A stretch of 64,000 nucleotides of DNA from AP-15 sp963846635 (GTDB taxonomy: Bacteria > Pseudomonadota > Alphaproteobacteria > ATCC43930 > CGMCC-115725), in NCBI GenBank assembly GCA_963846635.1, contig CAWJXM010000019.1:176100-240099 (forward strand), in the 5' to 3' direction. Position 1 is the stretch's first letter. Every line of letters starts with the position of its first letter. The notes under the pieces were generated by a model. That model searched no databases. It had not been told where the DNA came from and saw nothing but the letters and a program-made list of their open reading frames with translations. This document shows, piece after piece, positions 43,072-52,564 of the stretch. The position numbers and the translations under genes were made by a program.

Positions 43072-45550
43072 CGACATCGATCGAGAGATTGCGGCTCTAA
43101 AGGATCGGCTGACCAGGCTCGACCGGGAGCGGTCGGAACTTTCCGACCGATTGAATGCGCTCGAATACGCTCGGGCCAGAGATTCGACAAACCAGCAGCC
43201 ACTCCTCGGCGCGCGTGTGACGACAGCTTCACCAACCGCAGAGAAGATTGCGCTCTTCCGAAGCCTGTTCCGCGGGCGGGAGGAGGTATTTCCGCGTCGA
43301 TGGGAGAATCCGAAAAGCGGAAAATCGGGTTACTCGCCCGTCTGTCGAAATGAGTGGGTCCGAGGAGTCTGCGGAAAGCCGCAGGTCAAATGCGGTGAGT
43401 GCCCAAATCAGGCATTCGTTCCGTTCGGTGACGACATCATTCGCTCCCATCTTACCGGAAAAACAGCCGGAAACGCGGTCGACTTCATCGCTGGCATCTA
43501 TCCCATGCTGCCGGACGAGACATGCTGGTTTCTCGCGGCGGATTTCGACAAGAAGTCTTGGAAGCGGGATGTTGTCGCGTTCCGCGATACCGCGCTGGCC
43601 AAAGGCGTTGCCGTCGCGATCGAGCGATCGCGCTCGGGTAACGGGGCGCATGCGTGGATTTTTTTCAGCGAACCTGTGGCAGCGGGTGATGCGCGCCGCC
43701 TCGGCACGCTCCTCGTCACGGCGACGATGGATCGCTGTCCCGACATCGGCTTTGATTCGTATGATCGCTTCTTTCCGAGCCAGGACACAATGCCGGTGGG
43801 CGGCTTCGGCAATTTAATCGCTCTTCCATTCCAAAGCGGACCTCGCGAGAAAGACAATAGCGTCTTTGTAGATGACGACTTCCATCCATACGACGATCAA
43901 TGGGCGTATCTCTCAAAGGTCAGCAGATTATCGCGAAGCGATTTACTGTCGATCCTGGCCGACGCTGCCACCGATGGGCAGATTTTTGGTGTTCGGCTTC
44001 CCTCGACAAACGAGGACGATGAGCCGTGGACCGCACCACCATCACGCCGCAACAAGGAACCACCCATCGAGGGGCCGCTTCCCAAGTCAGTCGAGGTCGT
44101 GCTCGGCAATCAGGTCTATATCGACAGGTCGAAGCTCCCGCCGGCTCTGGTGAACCGCATCGCGCGACTCGCCGCCTTCCAAAACCCCGAATTCTATGCG
44201 GCGCAGGCGATACGCCTGCCGACCTTTGGCAAGCCGCGCGTGATCTCGTGCGCCGAATTGTTCCCGAAGCATCTCGCGCTGCCGAGAGGATGCCTGGACG
44301 ATCTGATAGCCCTTTTCGGCAATGTAGGCATCGCCGCCGAACTGCATGACGAGCGCCAATATGGCCAACCGATCGCAGCACCGTTCCTCGGCGAATTGAC
44401 GCCGGAACAGAATGATGCCGCTGCAGCCCTCCTCAAGCACGATACTGGGGTGCTCGCGGCAGCAACGGCATTCGGCAAGACCGTTGTTGCGGCAAAAATG
44501 ATTGCTGCGCGGAAGCGGAACACCCTGGTGCTCGTCCATCGCCGACAGCTTCTTGAGCAATGGGTAGCCAGGCTTCGAGCGTTTCTCGATATATCAGCGA
44601 CCTGTCTCGGCGTCATTCATGGCGGAAAGAAGAAGCCAAGCGGAATCATCGACATCGCCCTTATGCAGAGTTTGGTTCGGAGAGGCGTTGTCTCTGATCT
44701 GATCGCCGATTACGGCCACGTCGTGGTCGATGAATGCCATCACCTCTCCGCAGTGGGTTTTGAAGCTGTGGCACGAGCGGCAAAGGCTCGCTATGTGCTG
44801 GGGCTATCCGCGACGGTGACCCGGAAGGATGGTCACCACCCCATCATCTTCATGCAATGTGGCCCGGTTCGTTATCGAGTCGACGCCAAGAAACAGGCAG
44901 GGGTTCGGCTGTTCGATCACAAAGTTATTTTCAGGCGCACCGAATTTCGGATTTCTCACCGACTAGATGGAAAGCCGTCGATCCAGGAACTGTACGCAAA
45001 CCTCGCTCAGGATCCGGCACGGAACGACCTTATATTCGACGACATTTTATCGACGCTCGAAGAGGGCCGTTCACCAATTGTCATAACGGAACGCAAAGAT
45101 CACGTCGCCATGCTGGCTGGCCGTCTATCGAAATTCGCCAGAAACGTGATCGTTCTCCAGGGAGGCATGGGCGCTCGGCTGTCGCGCACGGCAAGGGAGG
45201 CCCTAGAGGCGATCCCGGACAGCGAGGAACGCGTGCTGATCGCGACCGGCCGCTACCTTGGTGAGGGCTTCGATGACGCGCGGCTGGACACCCTATTCCT
45301 GACGATGCCGATCTCCTGGCGCGGAACGCTTTCCCAATACGCTGGCCGGCTGCATCGGCAACACACTTCGAAGCGCGACGTCGTCATCTACGATTACGTC
45401 GATGAGAATGAACCGGTGCTCATGAAGATGGCTCGCCGGCGAGAGGCCGGATACCGAAGCCTTGGATACCGCGCGGCGCTTGCCGGCGAATTCGATCTGA
45501 TACGATCCACACCGGGAGAGAGGCCAACTGCCCTAGCCTCGCGGCTGTAA
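43043..45550 (+). CDS. TOTE-type primase fused to SF2 helicase
   Basis: 835 residues from a TTG. Order: coiled coil (about 5-50); Cys-rich knuckle (CRNEWVRGVCGKPQVKCGEC); archaeo-eukaryotic primase domain with AADFDKKSW (DxD) and SGNGAHAWIFF (His); then a DEAD-like helicase with AFGKTVVAAKM (Walker A), VVVDECHHLSA, LGLSATVTRKDGHH and SQYAGRLHRQ (motif VI). This is the architecture described for TOTE conflict-system primase-helicases. It overlaps the resolvase gene, so they are co-translated. Its activity against invading DNA is inferred from the family. Confidence 0.85.
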   Translation: MKGATITSADDIDREIAALKDRLTRLDRERSELSDRLNALEYARARDSTNQQPLLGARVTTASPTAEKIALFRSLFRGREEVFPRRWENPKSGKSGYSPVCRNEWVRGVCGKPQVKCGECPNQAFVPFGDDIIRSHLTGKTAGNAVDFIAGIYPMLPDETCWFLAADFDKKSWKRDVVAFRDTALAKGVAVAIERSRSGNGAHAWIFFSEPVAAGDARRLGTLLVTATMDRCPDIGFDSYDRFFPSQDTMPVGGFGNLIALPFQSGPREKDNSVFVDDDFHPYDDQWAYLSKVSRLSRSDLLSILADAATDGQIFGVRLPSTNEDDEPWTAPPSRRNKEPPIEGPLPKSVEVVLGNQVYIDRSKLPPALVNRIARLAAFQNPEFYAAQAIRLPTFGKPRVISCAELFPKHLALPRGCLDDLIALFGNVGIAAELHDERQYGQPIAAPFLGELTPEQNDAAAALLKHDTGVLAAATAFGKTVVAAKMIAARKRNTLVLVHRRQLLEQWVARLRAFLDISATCLGVIHGGKKKPSGIIDIALMQSLVRRGVVSDLIADYGHVVVDECHHLSAVGFEAVARAAKARYVLGLSATVTRKDGHHPIIFMQCGPVRYRVDAKKQAGVRLFDHKVIFRRTEFRISHRLDGKPSIQELYANLAQDPARNDLIFDDILSTLEEGRSPIVITERKDHVAMLAGRLSKFARNVIVLQGGMGARLSRTAREALEAIPDSEERVLIATGRYLGEGFDDARLDTLFLTMPISWRGTLSQYAGRLHRQHTSKRDVVIYDYVDENEPVLMKMARRREAGYRSLGYRAALAGEFDLIRSTPGERPTALASRL

Positions 45551-45966
45551 ATGGCAGTGGCCGTGCGTCCATGGCCAACAACGCGCCCGTGAGATCCGCA
45601 GCGGTAAGGTGCACCGCGCCAGATAATGTTCAAAATTCACCGCCACTTAATCTTCAAAATAACACACCTGCTCGCGCGCCGGTCAAGGCTGAGAATTTGA
45701 TAAAGGATATTATCATATATAGTCGGCAGATCCACTCGACGAACACCAAAGTCGCGGAGATTGCTATTTAACTTGCGCCCAGAAGCGATCGGCTACTCCC
45801 TTTTCCTCGCGTCCGGTGCCGCCCGATTTTAGCCTTTGGCGAGCGGCGCGAGGCGGCCTCGGTGAACGAGGCGGCCGACAAACTGTTTGCTCTCATTGCC
45901 GATCGGTTGAAATCGATAGCATCGTAGCGACCCATCGGGAATATCACCACGGGGAAGGAGAATGCG
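45551..45966. other. AT-rich stretch without a gene
   Basis: No supported gene. 45690-45770 is markedly AT-rich. The promoter of the ferritin-like gene probably lies near its right end; GGGGAAGGAG at 45951 is that gene's ribosome site. Confidence 0.4.
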
Positions 45967-46209
45967 ATGGCTAGGGCTTTCCAATTTGACGTCGAGGCCG
46001 TAGTCAAGCAACTCAACCGCATTCTGCAGATGGAACTCGCCGCAGTCATCTACTACACGCACTACTCCTTTATGATTTACGGTCACGCGCGAATTCCGAT
46101 CACTTCGTGGTTGCGCGATAACGCGTCGGAATCGCTGGCTCACGCTCAAGAGGCGGGTCAAATGATCATGCGGCTGCACAAGAGGCCGGCACTCGGCATC
46201 GCGGCATTG

Positions 46210-47414
46210 CTCAACATCCATCAGTTTTCGCGAGAATGGTTTGACGGGTTAAAGCGAGGTGTGATGCAACAATTCTGTGTTTGCTCTGACGTGGGATCGC
46301 GCCATGGCACAAGTGAACGGGATCGTGGTTTGGACGGAAGGCATCAAAGCGGAGCTGGCAAAGCGGCTGCCAAAGCAGCGCAAAACGCAGCGGGACAAGC
46401 TGGCGGTTCTGGTGGCGACCATGCTGCATGTGCGCAGTGCCAATCTGGTGGAGCTGGCGGCTGGGCTGCCTCGGGACTCCGATCGCTGGGACATGGGATA
46501 TCAATGGATTTCCCGGTTTCTGGCCAATGACTTGGTGTGCTGCGATACGGTCATGGAACCGTTCGCCCGCGAGATCCTGGCCCGGCTGGCCGAGACCGGG
46601 GAGCCGATCCCGCTGATCCTCGACCAGACCACGGCCTCCGATCGACACCAGATCCTGATGCTGAGCGTGCGCTGGGGCGAGCGCGCTCTGCCGCTGGCCT
46701 GGCGGGTCGAGGAAACCGCGGGCGCCATCGGCTTCGCCACGCAACAAGAGTTGCTCGCGGTGGTCGCCGGCTGGCTGCCTGCCGATCTGGGGGTGGTGCT
46801 GCTCGCTGACCGCTTCTACGGAACCCCCGCGATGATCCGGTGGTGTCACGATCGCGGGTGGGACTATCGCCTGCGGCTCAAGGGCAATCTCCTCGCCCGC
46901 TGGGGCACAACAAAAACCACGACCGGCGGCCTCGCTCTGGCCGGCGGCCACTATTTCGAAGCTGTCGCCCTCACCGGCCAGCGGGTTACGACCAACATCG
47001 GCATCATTCGCGATCCCGGACATGCCGAGCCCTGGATCATCGCCATGTCAGCCAAGCCGGGATATCTGACCACCTTGGGATATGCTGATCGCTGGGGCAT
47101 CGAGCCGATGTTCTCCGACTTCAAATCGCGCGGGTTTGGCCTCGAACAGACCCATATCCAATATCCCGATCGCCTCGCCCGGCTGATCTTAGTCATGTCT
47201 TTGGCCCTTTACTGGGCGGTCTCGACCGGCATGTGGGACCAAGTCAACAATCCAATCCCCGCCGAAAAAAACGACCCGACCATCAGCCTGCCAAGCTCGC
47301 CCGCGGAAGGCTTTCCTGGTTCACGCGGGGCCTCCGGCGCGCCATCAAACTCCTCCTCAAATGCCTCCCTCTCCCGAAACTCTGGGGATGCCTATTAAAC
47401 TGATGGATGCTCAG
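46210..47414. mobile_element. IS4-family element (1205 bp)
   Basis: Terminal repeats CTCAACATCCATCAGTTT and, at the other end read inward, CTGAGCATCCATCAGTTT (16 of 18). The 9-bp GCGGCATTG occurs directly on both sides (46201-46209 and 47415-47423), as expected for IS4-family target duplication. Confidence 0.9.
46277..47398 (+). CDS. IS4-family transposase
   Basis: 373 residues. PLILDQTTASDRHQILML has the first Asp and VVLLADRFYGTPAMIRWCHD the second. The YREK-like region YADRWGIEPMFSDFKSRGFG contributes the Glu. The start may be MAQVNGIVVWTEGIKAEL at 46304. No lesions seen, so it should be active. Confidence 0.88.
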   Translation: MFALTWDRAMAQVNGIVVWTEGIKAELAKRLPKQRKTQRDKLAVLVATMLHVRSANLVELAAGLPRDSDRWDMGYQWISRFLANDLVCCDTVMEPFAREILARLAETGEPIPLILDQTTASDRHQILMLSVRWGERALPLAWRVEETAGAIGFATQQELLAVVAGWLPADLGVVLLADRFYGTPAMIRWCHDRGWDYRLRLKGNLLARWGTTKTTTGGLALAGGHYFEAVALTGQRVTTNIGIIRDPGHAEPWIIAMSAKPGYLTTLGYADRWGIEPMFSDFKSRGFGLEQTHIQYPDRLARLILVMSLALYWAVSTGMWDQVNNPIPAEKNDPTISLPSSPAEGFPGSRGASGAPSNSSSNASLSRNSGDAY

Positions 47415-47735
47415 GCGGCATTGCCGACAACTCAGCACAATACGATTGATCAGATCCTGGCGGAATCAATACAGCGGGAGGAGGCTGGCGTTGAACTTTA
47501 TCGCGAGTTGCTCGCCCTTGTGAAAGACAAGTCTGTCGTTCTTGAGGAATATGCGACCCGTCTGGTCTCGGCGGAGGCCATACATCTGCGAGAGATGGAA
47601 CTAATGGCAATGCAGCGCGCACCCGACTAGGCTGGTATATAGGCAACGGTGGTCGAATGCGCGCACGGCCTCCTTTGTATTCCAGACGAGGCCGAAGCCC
47701 TCGCTGCGTGGTCTGAACACCCCGTTGCCCTCGGC

Positions 47736-47800
47736 ATGATTTACGGTTACGTGCGCGTCTCGACCGCCGCCCAAGACGAAACCGGCCAGGGCAGCACTCG
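47736..47800 (+). pseudogene. Serine resolvase, N-terminal scrap
   Basis: MIYGYVRVSTAAQDETGQ is the catalytic-serine segment (RVST) of a resolvase. The frame departs from the family right after it and the rest of the gene is missing. The surrounding 47640-47950 has no other gene. Confidence 0.65.
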
Positions 47801-47954
47801 ACGAGGGACATATGCTCCCGGGTCGAGCGGCAGTGCGATTGTCTCCAGACCTATGTCCGGTTTCGGTGCTGAGGTGTCCGTACCGTTTCAGAAATCTCAC
47901 CAGTGCAGACCAGTCCGCTCGCCGTCTTCGCGGGAACGCGGCGCCTTCTCCAGG

Positions 47955-48712
47955 TCAATTGAAGAAACGCGCGGGCCGGAATTGGGCGAGCTCACCCCTT
48001 TGCTTTCCGCGTACGATCTCGTCGGCCACCGCCGCACCGAGGAACGGCGACATCGTCACACCACTGTGGGTGATCGCGATGTAATAGTTGGAAGTCCGCG
48101 GCATCGGTCCGATCGCAGAGAAGTGGTCGATGGGGATCGGCCGAATGGCGACGCGCACCGCCTCCAGTTCGACCTCGCCGATCGACGGCAACAGCTGTCG
48201 GGCGCGCCGCACCCAATCCCGCGCCTCCGGCATAGACGGGCTGATCCTCGCATCGAAGCTCAAGGTGGTGTCGGTCAGCAGCATCAGACGCCCGGCACCA
48301 TCGGGGCGCATGTCAATGAGCGGAGTGCGAACGACCCGGTTTAGGCTGGCGGCGACGGGCGGTGTGAACACCAGAAACCCCACAGTTGGCGCCAGCGGCA
48401 AGTGCAGCCCGGCATCCCGGGTTACCTCATTGGTCCAGCGACCGGCACAGTTCACGACGGTGTCGGCCTCGTGCTGCGTACCGTCAGCGAGGCGGACGCC
48501 GATCACACGATCGCCGACCATGATCAGGTCGACAATCCGGACGCCACAGATCACCTTTGCGCCGTGACGGCGCCGTGCCGCGGACAGCATCGCATGCGCG
48601 TAGACCACCGGGTCGAGCCAACCTTCTTCCGAAAAAAACGCCACGGGGGCGGCGCCGATCATCGCGGGATCGATGTCAGGCTCCAATTCCTGCACTTGGC
48701 GCAACGTGATCC
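47955..48712 (-). pseudogene. FAD-dependent oxidoreductase (DAO family), C-terminal part
   Basis: From ITLRQVQELEPDIDPAMIGA the frame encodes the substrate and FAD domains of a D-amino-acid-oxidase-type enzyme: GVRLADGTQHEADTVVNCAG, WTNEVTRDAG and, near the end, NYYIAITHSGVTMSPFLGAA. The N-terminal GxGxxG FAD-binding half is missing, replaced by an IS701-type fragment at about 48712. The long open frame across the junction is accidental. Confidence 0.8.
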
Positions 48713-49116
48713 TGCTTGCCCAACTGGCCGCAATACTGCCGTGCCACTCCCACCGAGTGCGTGCCCTGCTTGGGGAAGCTGGTGTCATCGACAATCCAGT
48801 ACAGCACCGGCCCATGCCGCTCGATCGCCGGCAGCACCTGCGCCCGCACCGCGGCCAGGACCGCCGCATCGTCCCAGTCCGCCTGTGCCACCACGTGGTG
48901 CAGCGATTGATGTTTGGCCTGCACATGTGTGGGGTCGAGCCGCGCCGCCATCGGCTCGATGCTCTTGCGTTCCCCGGGCAGCAGCAGGCCGGTGCAGTAG
49001 GCCTGCGCCGAGGCCGCGCGGCCGGCATGCCCCAGCACACCGGCAATCGCATCCAAATAGGCCGCCAACCGCGCTTCGCCGTTCAGCGGCTGTCTTGCTT
49101 CTTCCTGATCCATCAC
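48700..49116 (-). pseudogene. IS701-family transposase, N-terminal fragment
   Basis: It begins MMDQEEARQPLNGEARLAAY and contains GERKSIEPMAARLDPTHVQA, HQSLHHVVAQADWDDAAVLA, and VLYWIVDDTSFPKQGTHSVG with the first Asp of the DDE site. After QYCGQLGKQDH it ends in the FAD oxidoreductase sequence. One-sided truncation; the right end of the IS is gone. Confidence 0.8.
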
Positions 49117-49155
49117 CCCTATATGGGGTGGCTGGAGAAAAATGACACAGTAAGA

Positions 49156-49380
49156 TTAGGCAGCTTTTCCGCGTGCCAGAGCGTGCACGTCAGCGGTCGT
49201 GAGAGCATTGCCACCGATTCCCCAGTCGCCGCTTTCCACCTCCTCGATCACGCACCAAGTTACGCCACGCATGTTCTCGCCCTCGATCGAGACCATTGCG
49301 TCGGTCAGCTTGCTGATGATCTGACCCTTCTGCTCCTTGCTAAACACGTCCTTGATGACGCGAACTTGAATGAGTGGCAT
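49156..49380 (-). CDS. 4-oxalocrotonate tautomerase-family protein
   Basis: 74 residues from MPLIQVRVIKDVFSKEQKGQ, which leaves the catalytic N-terminal proline after Met removal. IISKLTDAMVSIEGENMRGV and TWCVIEEVESGDWGIGGNAL complete the beta-alpha-beta unit that assembles into hexamers or trimers. A start at 49404 would bury the proline. It is divergent from the regulator gene at 49569. Confidence 0.88.
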   Translation of the reverse strand: MPLIQVRVIKDVFSKEQKGQIISKLTDAMVSIEGENMRGVTWCVIEEVESGDWGIGGNALTTADVHALARGKAA

Positions 49381-49568
49381 TGGATTTCTCCTATTTGTTT
49401 CCAATGGAGGTGACTGGTTGGCACCTCGGCGACGTTAGGCGACCTCCCTGTCGCCACTTCTCAGGATACCGAGAGCGCCACCGGAAGACTTTGCCGGGCG
49501 CTTGATTTGTGCTTGAGATTGGCTTGATTATCCCTTGAGAGCCCATTGGGCCCGGTCAGGGGCACGAC

Positions 49569-51146
49569 GTGCAATATGTCTTCGCCGACCACACGCTTGA
49601 TACCGACCGGCGCGAGCTGTGCCGCGGTTCGGAGCCCATTGCCGTCGAGCCCCAGGTATTCGACCTGCTGATTTACTTGGTGCAAAACCGTGACCACGTA
49701 GTCAGCAAGGACGATCTCATCGCTTCGGTCTGGGGCGGCCGGATTGTGTCCGACTTGACCCTGACGAGCCGCATCAACGCCGCGCGAAAGGCCATCGGCG
49801 ACAGCGGCGAGGACCAAAGGTTGATCCGCACCATCGCCCGCAAGGGGCTGCGCTTCGTCGGTGCAGTGCGCACACAATCAAACGGTGACGAACCGGCATA
49901 TTCCACCGGCATGCCGCCGAATGAAATTGATGAGCAATTACGGTCCGCTTTGCCGCTCCCCGACCGGCCGGTCATCGCCGTGCTTCCTTTTATCAATATG
50001 AGCGGCGATCCGGAGCAGGAGTATTTTTCCGACGGCATCAGCGAGGACATCATCACCGCGCTATCCAAGCTGCGCTGGTTCTTCGTGATCGCGCGGAATT
50101 CTTCGTTTATCTACAAGGGCAAGGCCGTCCACATAAAGCAGATCGCCGAGGAGCTTGGCGTCGGCTATGTGGTCGAGGGCAGCGTGCGCAAAGGCGGCGA
50201 TCGCGTGCGTATCACGGCGCAGCTCAACGACGTCGCCACCGGCAGCCACGTCTGGGCGGAGCGCTATGACCGCGAGCTCGCCGACGTGTTTGCGGTGCAG
50301 GATGAGATCACCGAGGCCATCATCGCCGCGATCGAGCCGCAGCTATATGCCGCAGAAAATTTTCGCGCCCAGCGCAAACCGCCGGATAGCATGGATGCAT
50401 GGGATCTAGTGATGCGCGCGCTATCGCATTACTGGCGGGTGACGCGACACGATAATTTGGTCGCGCAGGCTCTTCTGGAAAAGGCGACCTCCATTGATCC
50501 CAACTACGGCCAGGCGCTCGGAGTGCTCGCCGCCAGCCATATGTTCAGCGCCCACATGGGTTGGGCGGACCGGGCAGCTGTGGCGCCGATCGCCGAGCGC
50601 GCGGCGCTTGCGGCGATCCGCGCGGACGGCGAGGATCCTTGGGCGCATTTCGCGTTGGGGTGTGTTTATTTGTGCGCGCGACGCTTCGACGATTCCCTGG
50701 CCGAGTTCGAGTTGGCGTTGCATCTCAATCCGAATTTCTCACTGGCCCAAGGTTATTACGGCCTGGCTCTATGCTATTGCGGGCACTGGAAGGAAGGCGC
50801 GGCGGCCGCGAGCCGTGCTCTGCGGCTGAGTCCGCGCGATCCGTTTTCAGCGGTTTATTACGGCATTGCCTCTTATGCTCAGTTCGTCGGACGCAATTAC
50901 AACGAGGCAATGCGGCAGGCGCGCCAGGGTATTCGCCAGCGCGCCGATTTCGTAGGCGCCCACCGCGTGCTCACCGCCTCCGCCGGCATGGCAGGTCAGA
51001 CTGAGGTCGCTGCGGTCGCACTCCAGGAACTTCGCCGCGCTCAGCCGAATATTTCGCTTGCCTGGATCGCCAAGCAAATGCCGATCAAGCAGGCCGCCGA
51101 GCGGGAGCACTACCTGGAAGCCTTCCGTCGAGCAGGATTGGACTAG
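49569..51146 (+). CDS. Winged-helix / TolB-like / TPR regulator
   Basis: 525 residues. An OmpR-type winged helix (YVFADHTLDTDRRELCRGSE to IARKGLRFVG, about 1-100) is followed by a FlgO/TolB-like domain (VIAVLPFINMSGDPEQEYFS, DGISEDIITALSKLRWFFVI) and then TPR repeats (about 290-500, with FSLAQGYYGLALCYCGHWKE). It lies divergent to the tautomerase, so control of that gene is plausible. The TPR part presumably senses a partner protein. No membrane helix is seen. Confidence 0.87.
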   Translation: MQYVFADHTLDTDRRELCRGSEPIAVEPQVFDLLIYLVQNRDHVVSKDDLIASVWGGRIVSDLTLTSRINAARKAIGDSGEDQRLIRTIARKGLRFVGAVRTQSNGDEPAYSTGMPPNEIDEQLRSALPLPDRPVIAVLPFINMSGDPEQEYFSDGISEDIITALSKLRWFFVIARNSSFIYKGKAVHIKQIAEELGVGYVVEGSVRKGGDRVRITAQLNDVATGSHVWAERYDRELADVFAVQDEITEAIIAAIEPQLYAAENFRAQRKPPDSMDAWDLVMRALSHYWRVTRHDNLVAQALLEKATSIDPNYGQALGVLAASHMFSAHMGWADRAAVAPIAERAALAAIRADGEDPWAHFALGCVYLCARRFDDSLAEFELALHLNPNFSLAQGYYGLALCYCGHWKEGAAAASRALRLSPRDPFSAVYYGIASYAQFVGRNYNEAMRQARQGIRQRADFVGAHRVLTASAGMAGQTEVAAVALQELRRAQPNISLAWIAKQMPIKQAAEREHYLEAFRRAGLD

Positions 51147-51484
51147 CTTTACCCTCAGACGCTGATCAGGCTCATCGTCTCAAATCGGTCGGACCCGGCG
51201 GTTCTACAGCGGTCGCGCGAATGGCTGCTGTCGGCACAACCTGGCCGTTCGCCACGGGATTGGCAAAGGTCGGCAATCCACACCCGATGCAGTCATTCAC
51301 TTGGTGACGTCATCATCAATAGCAGAAGCCGAAAACCTCCAGTGCCCCGACTGGACGGGATGCATCAGATCGTGTTCGGGCGCAAGCCAACACGAAATCG
51401 CCCCGCGTATTACACTGACGACACAAAATTTCCTTCCGCAGCCGGATCGTTCCGGTCCGATCCCCTTGACCCAACTTCTGGCTT
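51147..51484. other. Intergenic stretch
   Basis: No gene seen. It runs from the regulator to the left inverted repeat of the IS1595 element. Confidence 0.45.
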
Positions 51485-52560
51485 TATTCTTGATAACAGA
51501 TTTCCTGCTTACCATCGACCTTCAGCAAGCAATGGGCTAATATCATCCTGAAAACACGCCGATTTTCAGGATCAAAACGATGCCTCGCAACCGCGTGCAG
51601 CACCAGAAGGGCCTCTCGGATGATGGGTTCGAACAGCGCTATCCAGACGAGGAGGCATGCCGCAAGGCGTGGTTTGCCTGGCGCTGGCCGGAGGGCTTCA
51701 GGTGTCCGCGGTGCGCAGGGACAGCGTATTGTGAGATCCAGGGCCGTCAACTGCTGCAGTGCCGGCGGTGCCGGTACCAGACATCGCTGATCGCCGGGAC
51801 CATCCTGCAGGGCACCAAGCTGCCGATGCGGGTGTGGTTTCGCGCCATGCATCTGCTCGCCCAGGGCAAGAAGGGCCTGTCCAACATCGAGTTGGGACGA
51901 CGGCTTGGGATCTCGACCAACGCGGCGTGGCGGCTTCAGCACAAGCTGATGCAGGCCATGCTCGAGCGCGACCGGCGTTACAAGCTCGGCGCCGCCGGCC
52001 CGCGGATCGAGATCGACGACGCTTACATCGGCGGCGAGCGCACCGGCGAGGGGTCCGGGCGCGGCCGCCGCGGCCACACCCCTTTTATCGTCGCGATCGA
52101 GACCACCGATGACGGTCGGCCGCTACACGCGCGCTTGCAGGTGGTGCGTGGCTTCCGAGCCGGTGAAACCAAACGCTTGTGCGCCCGGATCGCCGCCGGA
52201 ACAACCGTCGTCAGCGACGGCGGCCAGTGGTTTCGCTGCATCGCCGAACAGCCGGGTCTCGTCCATGAGCGCCATGTCACCGGCTCCGATCGCAAGGCGG
52301 CGCGCCACCCTGCCTTTCGCTGGGCGAACACAGTGCTGGCCAACGTCAAGAACAGTCTCCTGGCCACCCACCGCGTGGTCAGCGCCAAGCATCTGCCGCG
52401 CTATCTCGGCGCCTTCGCTTGGCGCTTCAACCGCCGCTTCGTCTTGAAAACGATCCACGAGCGGCTCGCCATCGCCGCAGCGACCACTCCGCCGATGCCC
52501 TGCCACCTCCTCAAATTGGCTGAGGCTCGATGGTAAGCGGGACAGATTTTATCAAGAATA
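51485..52560. mobile_element. IS1595-family element (about 1076 bp)
   Basis: The left end TATTCTTGATAACAGATTTC and the right end read inward TATTCTTGATAAAATCTGTC are inverted repeats, and both continue to CTTACCATCGA. No matching target duplication was found beside the proposed ends. The right end is only 4 bp before the start codon of the recombinase at 52565. Confidence 0.75.
51580..52536 (+). CDS. IS1595-family transposase
   Basis: 318 residues. A zinc ribbon (RCPRCAGTAYC...QCRRCRYQTSL) is followed by a helical linker and a core with IEIDDAYIGGERTGEGSGRG (first Asp pair), TTVVSDGGQWFRCIAE (second Asp) and HPAFRWANTVLANVKNSLLA (Asn/His-type end). Intact, inside recognisable inverted repeats. 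Confidence 0.9.
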   Translation: MPRNRVQHQKGLSDDGFEQRYPDEEACRKAWFAWRWPEGFRCPRCAGTAYCEIQGRQLLQCRRCRYQTSLIAGTILQGTKLPMRVWFRAMHLLAQGKKGLSNIELGRRLGISTNAAWRLQHKLMQAMLERDRRYKLGAAGPRIEIDDAYIGGERTGEGSGRGRRGHTPFIVAIETTDDGRPLHARLQVVRGFRAGETKRLCARIAAGTTVVSDGGQWFRCIAEQPGLVHERHVTGSDRKAARHPAFRWANTVLANVKNSLLATHRVVSAKHLPRYLGAFAWRFNRRFVLKTIHERLAIAAATTPPMPCHLLKLAEARW

Positions 52561-52564
52561 GATT

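Larger units (their letters stand above)
45967..47630 (+). pseudogene. Bacterioferritin-like protein split by an IS4-family insertion
   Basis: The 5' part, MARAFQFDVEAVVKQLNRIL to HKRPALGIAAL, and the 3' part, PTTQHNTIDQILAESIQREE to MELMAMQRAPD, form one ferritin-like four-helix bundle of about 155 residues. It has Glu/His iron-site residues in ELAAVIYYTHY and SIQREEAG. Removing the IS and one 9-bp duplication joins the two exactly in frame. It is an iron-binding/storage-type protein, inactivated by the insertion. Confidence 0.9.

Noticed and set aside
47955..49052. A 365-codon reverse frame as one oxidoreductase gene
   Set aside because: The first 110 residues are an out-of-frame reading of IS701 sequence; the oxidoreductase begins only at about 48712.
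51485..52560. Target duplication for the IS1595 element
   Set aside because: Flanks (CTTCTGGC and GATTGTGG) do not match; deletion or a different true end is possible.
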